Assembly (NCBI RefSeq): GCF_007655135.1
Contig: NW_022204412.1
Location: forward strand, 62,001-126,000
Source of the DNA: Punica granatum
Lineage: Eukaryota > Streptophyta > Magnoliopsida > Myrtales > Lythraceae
Direction of reading: 5' to 3'
DNA: 64,000 bases
Within the stretch, counting starts at the first letter, position 1. Each line of letters begins with the position of its first letter. Positions 1 to 11,267 of this stretch are shown in pieces. The notes beneath the pieces were generated by a model. The model ran no database searches. It was not told the DNA's origin and worked only from the letters and a program-made list of their open reading frames with translations. The translations under genes and the position numbers were made by a program.

Positions 1-1806
1 CCACCGCCATTTCTCTCTTTTCTCCCTTCACAGATTTTTTCCAGTTTTTACCGGTTTTCTTTGCATCTCTCAGGAAAATCGACATGTCTAATCTTCACGA
101 AACCACTGCAGGCATGATCCTCAGTCAGTTAGGAGTCCAATGCCACCGATCTTGCACCAAAAGGCCACCGGGAGCCTCCCGTTGAGTCGTTTCTTCATCG
201 GGTGCCAGTCGGGTTTGTTCCTCTGGTCGTCTTTTCTAACCCGAACTTCGCAGGAACGCACAGGTCAGCTCGGGTTGAATCTCGCTACGAGCCACCTATC
301 ACCATGCTCCTCACTCAGTTAGGAGTCCAATTCCACCGATCTTGCATCAAAAGACCACCGGGTTACAAAACACGAAAAACCGGATTAATCATGCATTTGG
401 CTTAATCAAACATTAGATAATGGATAAGCAGAATGATAGATTCCAACCTAGAGTCAAAACACGAGTTTGGCTAATTCGGTGAAACCGCAGTGTCACCTCA
501 CTGAATAAGAGTCTTAAAACAAACACACACATGTAATTGGCTGAGAACCCTATTCTAATCCACCATCTATGTTTGCCTAGGTTAGATACATTGTTTACTA
601 ACCAACCCCGGTTAATAACTGATTAAATCACGTACATTCGGCCTAATACACAACTTGTTTGTATTCACCGATACTTATCAGTTGTTGTCTGTATTTCATC
701 AGTTTTATCAGTTTTCTTCTGTTTTATTCTTGCTTTTGCTGATTTGTCGCGATTCGAGCCCGAGCCCATAGGTTACGTGTTACACGGGGTCCAATGCCCC
801 AAACCACCGAACACGAGGTCCAACGCCTCCTAATTCACCGAGCGCGTGCAACCCGAGTGCGGAATGGGATCTAGCCTCGATTCACCATTACACTCCGAAC
901 ACGGCCTATGTGGAAGGCAATTTGGATTGGGCGTGTGAAACGGATCTAGATATCACCCGGGAGCTCGATCGGCCCAACGGTTACAGTAGGAATCAACCGA
1001 TTCTCCTGCAAACCGTTGGATCGATCGGACCCGACCCCCGGCTCCTTGAGCCCGCGTTGCCTTAATTCACTTATCGGTTATTCAAAATACACGGTGAGCC
1101 GGAGCGGAATAGTGGCCCAATGCAAACCGATCGGGATCCATTTACTTATTCAGTTATACTTTGTAATTGTTCGAGAGAACATTGTGAGGATTCTATTTGT
1201 ATGTTCATTCATCTCCTTGTAAGGATCCCCGATCGGTGAGCGAGAGGTCCGAGTGCTGGATCGGTTAAGTTGGTCTATCGCCACCAAAGGGTGAGTAAGC
1301 TCGGATACTCGTGGTTTCGGTTCACGCAGGGAATCGACCATCACGGTTCGATGAACTATAACGCTAAGATAGTGAACCGACTCCTCGATGCACAAGCCTA
1401 CTCATCTTTCGGACTCTTGGCCCAACTTGATCAATTCACCGAATTTTCAGTGTCAAAACGGGCGAGTCGAGCGCAACTCTAAATCACGCGGTAAATAAAC
1501 AAAATGGCAAGCCTAGCAAGCTAGAGTACCGAAAGGACGTGCGGGATATCGGCCCGCACGTAATAGAACCCCCGAATTCGGAATTTCCGGTTCCGTACGA
1601 CCATTGCCTTAGCATTTTAGGTGTACCCCGTACCCCTAGACCCGGGCGACTCAACGGCCCTCGACCTACGGGTCGTAAACAGTAAGTGGCGACTCCTTCT
1701 CACGCGTGTCCATCGCGCATCCCCACGGGAAGGTGGATACTCCCAAGCTGCGTTGCAGAAGCTTCGCGCATGCGTGCCCCGACGAGATGAAATTCGGGTG
1801 CGCACA
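1..1806 (+). repeat. 5' LTR of element A, right part, with internal deletion
   Basis: This stretch matches the A 3' LTR: 1-362 aligns with about 10095-10456, and 363-1806 with 12155-13596. The LTR ends in GTGCGCACA, followed after two bases by the PBS. Compared with the 3' LTR about 1.7 kb is missing at position 362/363. Short open frames here recur at equivalent places in every LTR, are not conserved as proteins and are not annotated. The promoter part of the LTR lies left of the window. Confidence 0.88.
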
Positions 1807-1809
1807 GCT

Positions 1810-1827
1810 TGGCGACTCCACTGGGGA
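1810..1827 (+). other. Primer-binding site (PBS) of element A, tRNA-Arg type
   Basis: TGGCGACTCCACTGGGGA lies a few bases after the LTR end CGCACA. Its complement, ending in GGAGTCGCCA, fits the 3' end of a plant tRNA-Arg whose acceptor strand begins GACTCCA (from memory of the family). tRNA-Arg priming is the usual state for Ogre elements. The same site appears on the minus strand at 39334-39352. Confidence 0.85.
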
Positions 1828-3493
1828 CATCTAGAGGGTTCGGGCTCAATTCCGTTTGCTTGCTTGCTTGTTTATTTACTGCTTTTCGTTATTTACCGCT
1901 TATCTATTTACGCACATTTATTTCACGCATGCATTGCATATCATGCTAGCTTTAGGTACCTTGTCCGAAATCCCACGGGCGCCAAAATAGGAAGCTAGGT
2001 TAGTCAGAGGTTCCGAGTAAGGGAACGGATCGAGTCGGCTATGCCATCGAACCGGCCACCAAAGATCCTCGCTCGATTTCAAGGAATTCACACCCTTGAG
2101 TCGGGAGCCCCCATCCATAGATAGCACGGTCCTTGTAGCACCGAACCATGCATCGTGCTATGCTTCCATGCAAGCCTTCAACCCGCCTCTGACAATAGTC
2201 CATCGAGTCGGCCTGCGTGCCACTTGAGTCTTTTCTATTTCAAAAGCGATGTACCTTATAATTTGTACTAAGCCGTGGGCATTTACTTTTCTCTGCACAT
2301 ATGCATTATGCAGTTTTCAAAACACACTAGGATGTCGTTCCCATTGACAAAGTCCTAAGCAGACTTTCTTATCGTCTTGGTAAGGGACGCCTTGCTCGGC
2401 CTCCTGCCCGCGCCTCGACAGAGCCCGCCAACACACAAGGACCTCACCGACCCGCCACAGAACACGAATGGTGTATATTCCGGGACAACATGATCGACCT
2501 CATCAACACTAGGTTCGATCACCGAGAGGTCGCTGAGAGACGAAGAACTCGCCGGCCAACCACCTCAGAGGGAGCTCTCCCAAACTCGTGCCAAGATGCA
2601 GAGATGCGGTCAGGAGCTCGCTTGAGCGAATGCCGCCTTGGAGAGGTCTAGGAAAGGGCCTCATGAAGACCCACACACACACTGTAGGATAGATGTCTCC
2701 GCAAGGCCCTCGCCTAGACCCGGTGATTTCCGAGGCGGCGCTCGCTCAAACCCCGAGAGTGGTGGCAAATCAGCTTAAGGCTCTATTTTACAAAATTGGC
2801 ATTGTACTTTGAACCTTTCGAGTCAATGTGAACGACAACATTAGCTTTTGAAAACTCACGCATTGCACGCATCCTATTCATTTACTATTTTACACGACAA
2901 TTAACACTACCACACGGTAGACAAAGTTGTGACCGCCTTTGCAGGTGTACTAATCGTGGTCCTCACCCTTCCTCCAGGGCGAGCCGATCAGTAGCTCAAG
3001 GGCCAACCGTCCAAGCAACACTAACTTCCCATTAATCCCGCGCAATCGATTATGTCATTGCATGGTTGAGCACACGTCCCTCTATGCTACAAGTGCTTCC
3101 ATCAGCACAACTGAGCGTGCCATTTCCGCGTCGTGCGAGCATGCCTCCACCTTCTCCATGCACACACCCTCGGCGCGCTCGCACGACGCCTACCAGGCTA
3201 GTTCAATCCCCTAAGCCCTTACGCTGAAATCGCGAAAATAGTTTGCTCCTTCATTGCTTTCTTTTCCCATTGTAGGAAATTCTACACAAGAAGACAGCAT
3301 GCATACTGATCAACCACAATTGAGACAACGAACGTCTCCCATCCATCCAGCTCCTTGGGATTTCAACACTAAGTCCCCATCCCTGCTCCACAAAGCAAGA
3401 CCGCAAGCAAATCAGCGTCACCACATTGCAGCGCCTTGCGCTATTCCTCAGCATTGACCTTTGCTTTCGCATTTCTTGCACTTTCCTATCAAC
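1828..3493 (+). other. Leader and 5' interior of element A, non-coding
   Basis: No open frame with recognisable protein similarity was found. The part at about 1985-2125 is similar to the leader of element D (minus strand, 39035-39170), including the stretch around AAGGGAACGGATCGAGTCGG. This supports common descent. The rest (about 2130-3490) is unique within this window and I recognise nothing in it. Confidence 0.6.
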
Positions 3494-4005
3494 CCTGCAT
3501 TTATTGCATCGGGCTTCGGCCCCACATTAGGCTCCAGCCCTACATCGGGCTTCGGCCCCGTATCGGGCTCCGGCCCCGCATTTATTGCATTGGGCTTCGG
3601 CCTCGCATTTACTGCATCGGGCTTTGGCCTCGCATTTACTGCATCGGGCTTCAGCCCGGCATCGGGCTCCCGCCCCGCATCGGGCTCCGACCCCGCATTT
3701 ACTGCATTGGGCTTCGGCCTCGCATCGGGCTCAGGCCCCTGCATGGGGCTTCGGCCCCGCATCGGGCTCCGGCCCTACTTCGGGCTTCGGCCCCACATCG
3801 GGCTCCGGCCCTGCATTTACTGCATCGGGCTCCGGCCCCGCATCGGGCTTCGGCCCCGCATCGGGCTCCGGCCCTCCTTCGGGCTCCGGCCCTACTTTTG
3901 GGCTTCGGCCCCACATCAGGCCTCGGTCCTACGTTTACTGCTTTTGGGTTTCGGCCCCGCATTTACTGCTTTCAAGTTTTGACACCTCGCATTTACTGCT
4001 TTCAG
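3494..4005 (+). repeat. Tandem-repeat array 1 of element A (GGGCTTCGGCCC hairpin units)
   Basis: Irregular short repeats of GGGCTTCGGCCCC and GGGCTCCGGCCCC alternate with GCATCGG and the spacer GCATTTACTGC. Each GGGC-TTCG-GCCC or GGGC-TCCG-GCCC is a self-complementary hairpin with a UNCG-type tetraloop closed by C-G. Several frames stay open on both strands because the repeat lacks stops, giving proline/glycine-rich translations that are artefacts. Array 2 of A (7062-7990) and the arrays of B and C use related modules. Confidence 0.85.
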
Positions 4006-5529
4006 GTTCATCTAAAATCCAAAATCGACTTGGATTCAAATTCATCCAAGCGATACTCCGAGGAGCAAGTCTAATCCTTCAACCGCAAAAGATCACAAGC
4101 GACAGTTCCAACGAACAGAGCATGGCCCTGCCCACCCGCCGCGAAAGTCACTAGCACGGTCACATCTCCGACCGGAGAATGATCCCTGCCCACCCTCCAC
4201 TGTGGCCATCAACCAGTCACTGGGGCAACATGCATTCTTCCCTAAACTCTCTTTTACATTTATTCACGAATGGGCTCCAGGTATGAACAAACCCTTCAAG
4301 TGGCACTAGGACCATCCCAGAGATGCTCTACTGGATCTGTCGGACGTATTCGACTCGCCTGTCCTCATGAAACCTGGCTCCTTGAGCCTTCCCTAGGACG
4401 GTTGCGCATGCCAACCCGTAATCGGGGAAAGTACACTTATGTGGCCCCCAGTCACGATCTGCCCACTCCAGGGTGGTGACGACTAGACTCTCGGAATTGA
4501 GTGTCCCTCACGCGCAGCACCCCATGGGTCGCACGCTGGACGATGGGACTTCCCATGGGATCACTTTACATTTCTTACCGTACATTCCACCGAACAATCA
4601 CCTAATGCATCATCTTCTTTGTCATCTCTCACAGGGGCACGGTCACAGGCAAAGAACGATACACGGGTTCACATCTCCCTGAGAATTCCTCTCGGACCCT
4701 TTCCTCATACTTCGACGAGGGAGGTTTCCGACTAACATGTACCCCCCACGAAGCCGAAGACAGAGACAATCAAACAAACCGTTCAACCTCGACGCGTGCG
4801 TCTCCACCGAGATCGAGCGACACCCCGGGGCAAATTGGGCCTTCCCCATTGCACACCCATCACTGACAACATACAACGACAAGTCCTGGGGTAGGGCACA
4901 TTTGGCTTCAAGAGCGCCTATCCCCCAAAAGGCACCCTCCACGGGAGCGACAATGCACGATCGGGAGCGGCGATCGCACAAGGCGCCCGGCACAGATCAC
5001 AATGATCGGGGCATCCCCGTCCAACATTCATGCGGAGGCAACCTTGGTCACCCACACTCCTGGGGCAAAAGAGGCGAAGTTCGACTTTCGAGTGCATAAG
5101 AATCATACTTCTGAGAAAACCAGCCATCACAAAATTGGGCTAGGACGACGAAGTACATCAAGTCTCCACGGGGCTAAGCAAACGAAAGTGGCCTCGGCAA
5201 TGCAAAGTCGAGGAGTTTCAAACAAATACAAGGGGCACAATACAGACCCCGGCTACGAAAAAAAAAGAGCGAAAAGACGCGGGAAAAACCAGCCAACAAA
5301 GAAGAGAAGAGAGAGAGAAAAGAAGCGGGAAAAACCCGCCAACAAAAAAATGGGGCAATGCCAAGGTTCACCAAAAGCACCGGCACCCCCAATCCAAAAG
5401 AAATGAAATCCCGACAAAAAGGGAAGCAACAGTCGCAACTCCTCGACGGAGACAGAACGTAATGCACTCGGAGGTCGAATCATTCGAACCCTCCGCCCTT
5501 GCAAACTCGAGAGACAAAAGAATCAGGCC
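4006..5529 (+). other. 3' UTR-like interior of element A, non-coding
   Basis: From about 4269 onward this is collinear with the B remnant starting at 13597, both beginning GGCTCCAGG(T/C)ATGAACAAA. Small indels separate the two copies. No conserved reading frame is visible. The segment leads into the hairpin array at 5530. Confidence 0.65.
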
Positions 5530-5690
5530 CGCTAGGTTGAAAACCCCTCGGGGTGACCTAGGCAAAAGCTAGGGCAAAAGAGAGGCACGACTGAAAATCC
5601 CAAGGCGGGCGGTCGTGGCAAAAGGAGAGTTCATCCCTTTTAGGTTGAGAGGTACGGCCTCGAGACGGGTGACCGTAGCAAAAGGAGAGT
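5530..5690 (+). other. Structured hairpin array, element A (three units, each followed by GCAAAAG)
   Basis: There are three hairpins. Unit a (about 5531-5575) has arms CTAGGTTG and TGACCTAG around an inner CCCC/GGGG helix. Unit b (about 5585-5628) has arms CACGAC and GTCGTG. Unit c (about 5651-5688) has arms TACGG and CCGTA. Each 3' arm is followed by GCAAAAG plus a short purine tract, usually GAGAG or CTAGGG. The A-rich bulge (AAAA) on the 5' side of the inner helix recurs in units a and b. The same ordered units exist in B, C and E. No function is known to me. Confidence 0.7.
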
Positions 5691-7061
5691 AAAATGAGAG
5701 ATGAACAAAACAGTCACCCTAGGCTCTCGTATACTACGCGGACCAGGGATCCCCAAGGGAAATGGTCAGGTTATCTACTCCAACACGATCCCCGATCGGC
5801 TCTACTACCGAACTCAACCGTCCAAGTCGGATTCTTCCTCAAGCACAGCGGGCGACCAAGCACGCAATCCAAGCAGTTCAAGACAGCCAACACCAACCAA
5901 AGAACGGAAGAGAAGGGGGTACATCTCACGGCAGGCGTGAACCCTTGTATCCTTTCAGCCTTGGGCAATGTGCTCCCCAAGCTTTCTCTTTTCTCTTTGT
6001 CATTACACAACTCCAAAACGGGTCACAGCCACCCTTCAATCGGCTACCACAAAGCCAAAATCCTAGACATTTCTTTCCGGGAGTCTAGTCATAACACTCT
6101 GAAAATGACTAGACCGAGGTCTGACCAAATTTAAACAAAATTCCCCATGCGGGTTACAAATGCAGCCGCCCTACGGCACCCTGATGAGAAGGGTCCTAAG
6201 TTCACGGGCGCGTCGAACAACCGATAGAGCCGCTTGGGCACCTTTGAGAACGTCTCGATATGCCCATGTAAGCCCAACAGGAGCCCCGGAGGCCTCGCAT
6301 CAGGGCCTTTGAAAGCGGGACCCCCATTCGCATCACCAAAGCAAAAACTCTCCACGGGTCGCCCAGGCGACCCGAAACTGAAGAGCATGCGTCACAAGCA
6401 CTTCCTTTTACCTGTGCTTACAAATCACTAGTAATCTCATGACTTACTAATGATGTCAGGATCACAGGTACAACAAACGCAGGAACCACGACAGACTCTG
6501 ATTTCCGACCCCTCGGGATATGTAGGCGCTCCACCACAGAGCTCGAGTCCTTCATTGCATGACCAGGGCATCTCCAGCGAACTACAATCGCCACTGCGAC
6601 AGAGCTGACATTCGGCAGAGCAACAAGCAATCGCCCTAGCAGCAAAGCCAGCTTCCGACAGATCAAACACACCACCACCCCAGGGGCAGAGCACCGACGA
6701 AGCAACTTCATCGCGGCAGGAACACAAATCTACAGCAGATCAACACCTTTGGGACAACATCAGCCCTGTACACTTAGCGCGCACGACTGTCCACAGGACT
6801 AACGGAGAGTTATGCTCTTCTCTGCAGATACGCATGGAATCTCAAGGGGCATCTCCTTCTTGACGAACACGCGATTGGCTTGCGCGACAGATCGGGGTTT
6901 CGAACCGAATGGAGTGCATGATAGAGAATCCTCTTGACCCTATCTCAAGGAAACAACAAACGACAAGCTCGACTTGGAATGGGACAATCTGCCTCTGCCG
7001 ACGTTCCCGACATACCACCTAGCATCCTTCCTCGCCCTTACCTTCCCTTACACTCTGCACA
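5691..7061 (+). other. 3' UTR of element A between hairpin array and tandem repeat
   Basis: Non-coding and collinear with B (15016-16340). Beyond the alignment to B I see no motif. Open frames here differ between A and B by frameshifts, so they are not real genes. Confidence 0.6.
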
Positions 7062-7990
7062 CTTTACTGCTTTCAGGACTTCGCGACCCCGGACTTCGCA
7101 TCCGGTTTACTACTTTCAGGACTTCGCGTCCCCGGACTTTGCGTCTGGTTCATTGCTTTCAGGACTTCGCATCCGGTTTATTGCTTTCAGGACTTCGCGT
7201 CCCCAGACTTCGCGTCCGGTTTACTGCTTTCAGGACTTCGTGTCTGGTTTACTGCTTTCAAGACTTCGCGTCCCCGGACTTTGCGTCCCCGGACTTCGCG
7301 TCCGGTTCATTCCTTTCAGGACTTTGCGTCCCCGGACTTCTCGTCCGGTTTACTGCTTTCAGGATTTCGCGTCCCCGGACTTTGCGTCCGGTTTATTGCT
7401 TTTAGGACTTCGCGTCCCCAGACTTTGCATCCGGTTCATTGCTTTCAGGACTTCGCGTCCCCGGACTTCGCGTCCGGTTTACTGCTTTCAGGACTTCGCG
7501 TCCGGTTTACTGCTTTCAGGACTTCGCGTCCCCGGACTTCGCGTCCGGTTTACTGCTTTCAGGACTTCCCGTCCCCGGACTTCGCGTCCGGTTCATTGCT
7601 TTCCGGGGACGCGCGTCCGTTTTACTGTTTTCAGGACTTCTCGTCCCCGGACTTTGCGTCCGGTTTATTGCTTTCAGGACTTCGCGTCCCCAGACTTGGC
7701 GTCCGGTTCATTGCTTTTAGGACTTCGCGTCCCCGGACTTCGCGTCCGGTTTACTGCTTTTAGGACTTCGCGTCCCCGGACTTTTCGTCCGGTTCATTGC
7801 TTTCAAGACTTCGCGTCCCCGGACTTCGCGTCCGGTTTACTGCTTTCAGGACTTCGCGTCCTCAGACTTCGCATCCATTTTACTGCTTTCCGGACTTCGC
7901 GTCCACTTTACCGCTTTCCGGACTTCGCGTCCACATTTACTGCTTTCTGGACCTCTCGTCCATTTTACTGCTTTTTGCGGGCTTCGACCC
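7062..7990 (+). repeat. Tandem-repeat array 2 of element A (GGACTTCGCGTCC units)
   Basis: The array consists of repeats of TTTACTGCTTTCAGGACTTCG, CGTCCCCGGACTTCG and CGTCCGG in variable order. GGAC-TTCGC-GTCC and CCGGAC-TTCGC-GTCCGG fold back on themselves. The spacer TTTACTGCTTTC is shared with the arrays in B and C. The array sits just upstream of the PPT, in the hypervariable 3' UTR position known for Ogre elements. A 449-residue frame (6934-8283) through it is a repeat artefact. Confidence 0.88.
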
Positions 7991-8148
7991 TTCACCTACC
8001 ACTTCACATTCCCCAAATCCCACTCACACTACTATCTCATGACAGGGGGGGGCGAGCTACCACAGAAAACGACGATAGAAGCAACCGCTGGGACCAAAAG
8101 GGTGCCTCTCATGGTCTTTGGCTATATCCTCTAACCGAGCATGCAACC

Positions 8149-8162
8149 AAAGAGGGGCAAGC
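8149..8162 (+). other. Polypurine tract (PPT) of element A
   Basis: AAAGAGGGGCAAGC directly precedes the LTR start TGTCAGCACCCC. The identical tract precedes the B LTR (17135-17148), the C LTR (32679-32692) and, on the minus strand, the E LTR (49730-49743). The role as primer for plus-strand DNA synthesis follows from position. Confidence 0.85.
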
Positions 8163-9453
8163 TGTCAGCACCCCATTTTGGCCCACCGGCTTCCCACACG
8201 AGGATTCCCGACCGAAGCCCAGGACACTTTTCATCACCCGGCAATCAGAGGCAAATAGGCGGGCACGGGGTCATGAGCAATAGGAGAAAGAGCTAGGCCA
8301 CTGAGAAAAGCGGAGGAAAGCCATCAGAAGAACGAACGAACAAGGAATCCCCAAAATGACGGGGCTGGCATTGTGGCACTATTCATCATCAAGTCACCGA
8401 AGCACCGAAAGGTGCCCAATAAGGGACTCCAAAAATCCCTCTCAGTGCCAAAGTGACCAACGACACGTCCGGACGCATTTCCGGGGCAAGCCACATGAGC
8501 CAGGACACCCCAATCTCTCACGGACGCCTTTTCTGACAGAGCTCCCGGGGCCCGCTCCACTGACAAGCAGACGGCCCCCCAAAATGGGCCTACAGGCACC
8601 CAGGGACCAACAGGGTCGGGGAACAAGCTTCAGATGACTTCCGGAACTCGACTCGGTTTCCCAAGGGACGTTTCAGTTGTCACGAACGTCTCCCGGCGAG
8701 CCTTCGGGGCACTTCCATGAAAAACAGAGATCACAACGATCCCCGAGCACCTCACAACGAGCCCCGAGCACCTAAAGACATTCATAGAACACTGAGAAAA
8801 TCCCGGTCACAAGTCCCTAGGTCTTCCCGGACCTACGGTCTTCGTCCGAGGACGACGAGCCAACGATCTCCCACGGGACAAAAGGATCGCCAAAACGAAT
8901 GTTAGGATGCACAAAGAGCAATCGGGGACCGAGGGACACTAAACTCCGCTCCGAATGTCCAAACAGGGCAAAACCGACTCTCGAGGCGCCGAGTCGCCCG
9001 AACGTTCGCTCACACGACGCATGGCGATATTAGGCTCATTCAAACCCTCGTCGTTCAAGCATTCCAAATCTACAAATTAATTGGACATCGGAGATCGGAT
9101 GCAAGCTCAATAAAGTTTCAAGCATTTTTCGGCTTTTCACTCAATCAAACGGGACCCACAGCTCAGCCAAGCCGAGCCATCAAGCCACGGCTCAACCCCA
9201 AGCCACGGCTCAATCCCTAAGCCACGGCTCAATTCGGCGGCTCAAACCCAAGAAGCTCCCTCCACCACACAAATTCAAATATCTCTTATACCTTCTTACA
9301 CATATCTCTCATCCATCACTTCCCATCACTTCTCTTGCTTCCCCTACACTCTAAGTGACACAAACCCCTCCCTAACCCCTCTTCAAAATTCGACAGCCCC
9401 TTTATCCCCCTCAAAATCACACTTAATTTCACTAATTTTGCATCATTAGCCTC

Positions 9454-9463
9454 CTTATATAAG
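9454..9463 (+). promoter_or_regulatory. LTR TATA box, element A 3' LTR
   Basis: CTTATATAAG lies in an A/T-rich context about 1.29 kb after the LTR start. Equivalent boxes occur at the same LTR position in B (18444-18452), C (34007-34014) and F (61649-61656), and on the minus strand in the solo LTR, the truncated LTR and the D/E LTR. Transcription would start about 30 bp downstream. Confidence 0.7.
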
Positions 9464-10204
9464 CCTATTAGGTCATTAACTTAATCACAACTCAACTCCC
9501 ATCATCTCTCTAGCCTTCTCACTCTAGGAAATCCTCTCCAAGTCCTCTCAAAGTTCAGCAAATTCCAAAATTCGTGCAGCCCCTCCTCAGCCCAGAAACC
9601 GGGCAAAACAAGGCCAAACCAATCCCGTTTTCCGGCGACCGCCATCCAACCTTAGCCAACTTCAACCAAACTTCATATCCCACATGTTTTCGACCTCCTA
9701 AGTCCATTTCCGACCTTAGATTTTTCATTTGAAGCTCCCAGCACATCGTTCCAGCTCTGTCCAGATTCGGATCCCTAGGGCTTTTTCCCGGTTTCTAAGC
9801 GAGTTCTTCCTTCTCGACTTAGCCAACTTCAACCAAACTTCATATCCCACATGTATTCGACTTCCCGAGTCCATTTCCGGTGTTAGTTTTGCAATTTGAA
9901 GCTTCCAGCTTACCAAACCAGCTCTGTCCAGAACCGAGTTCCATAGGCATCTTCACGGTTTCCCGGGTTTCCCCGACATTTCCACCACCCCACGACTATG
10001 GCGAGTCATGCCATCATTTCCTAGGCGTTCCTCATGACCCTCACTCTCCCCCGTGACAAGGTGGTCGCATGCCGAGAGCCGCTCAACCGTGCACCTCCGC
10101 CATTTCTCTCTTTTCTCCATTCACAGATTTTTTCCAGTTTTTACCAGTTTTCTTTGCATCTTTCAGGAAAATCGACATGTCTAATCTTCACAAAACCACT
10201 GCAG

Positions 10205-10800
10205 GCATGATCCTCAGTCAGTTAGGAGTCCAATGCCACCGATCTTGCACCAAAAGGCCACCGGGAGCCTCCCGTAGAGTCGTTTCTTCATCGGGTGCCA
10301 GTCGGGGTTTGTTCCTCTGGTCGTCTTTTCTAACCCGAACTTCGCAGGAACGTACAGGTCAGCTCGGGTTGAATCTCGCTACGAGCCACCTATAACCATG
10401 CTCCTCACTCAGTTAGGAGTCCAATTCCACTGACCTTGCATCTATAGACCACCGGGAGCCTCCTGTAGAGCCTTTTCTTTGCCGGGTGCCAGTCGGGTCT
10501 GTTTGTCCCGACTGGATCTGTCTTTTTTTTACTAACCCGATTTTGTTTTTGATTTCCGGAAAATATACACATGCTCTCCTTCCGAAACCACCGTAGGCAT
10601 GATCCTCAGTGAATTAGGAGTCCAATGCCGCTGACCTTGCAGCAAAATACCACCGGGAGCCTCCGGGACAGCCATTTCTTTCTGACCTGCCCAGTCGGGT
10701 CAGTTCCGCCCAGTCGGTTCTGTTTTCTGCTAGCTAACCCGATTTTGTTTTCGATTTCCAGAAAATCTACGCATACTCTCCTTCCGAAAACACCACAGGC
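10205..10800 (+). repeat. Direct repeats inside the A LTR (about 190-205 bp, three copies)
   Basis: The motif CAGTTAGGAGTCCAATGCC or a close variant begins units near 10215, 10405 and 10610. Each is followed by a CCACCGGGAGCCTCC block and a segment ending in a C/T-rich run and a CAG. The units have diverged more here than in F (62221-62720). They lie in the transcribed leader part of the LTR. Confidence 0.7.
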
Positions 10801-11233
10801 GCGATCCTTAGTCTCTTGGGAATCCAACGCAACTGGCCCCGCGCGAAAATTCCATCCTCATCAACCGGTACAGCCCCGACAAGCCGGACTGCCGGTCGGG
10901 TCTGTCGCCGACCCGACTTCACTGACTAGGGTCTGTTCGTTCCAGGGGGCAGAATCGACTTCTCGAAGCCGTTTTTCCGACTTTCCTCGACCTTTCCCGC
11001 ATCCCGGGGATAGGTATAATCATTCCCGACTTAGAGAAGTTAGGACTTTTACGTTTTCTTTGCGTTTGTGGGGAGATAAGGAGGTCCATGACCGATTCGC
11101 ATGCAAGTTCATGTTTTTATGTGTCTTTTACATCGTATTATGCATGTATTCATCGTATGTAGTGCTAGCATGTCGGGAGATAGTTTGAATCGGAGTCGAG
11201 GAGACCTCGTTGGCTCGAGCAAGCCAAAGGAAC

Positions 11234-11267
11234 CTCTCGGCCTCACCCCAAGGGAGGTGGCCGAGAG
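11234..11267 (+). other. LTR leader hairpin (CTCTCGGCC / GGCCGAGAG)
   Basis: Arms CTCTCGGCC and GGCCGAGAG give nine pairs, with further CACC/GGTG pairing possible inside and AGCCAA/TTGGCT outside. Equivalent hairpins with changed but still paired arms occur in other LTRs (35236-35274, 41491-41524, 63233-63274, 25553-25588). It lies well downstream of the TATA box, hence in the transcribed leader. Confidence 0.6.

Noticed and set aside
3436..4154. Several overlapping proline/glycine-rich open frames on both strands
   Set aside because: All arise from the GGGCTTCGGCCC repeat, which lacks stop codons; no start context or domain.
6934..8283. 449-codon open frame rich in RPRTSRPVYCFQDF repeats
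   Set aside because: It is a translation of the 3' UTR tandem repeat; other frames and the other strand are open as well, and A, B and C repeats give unrelated translations.
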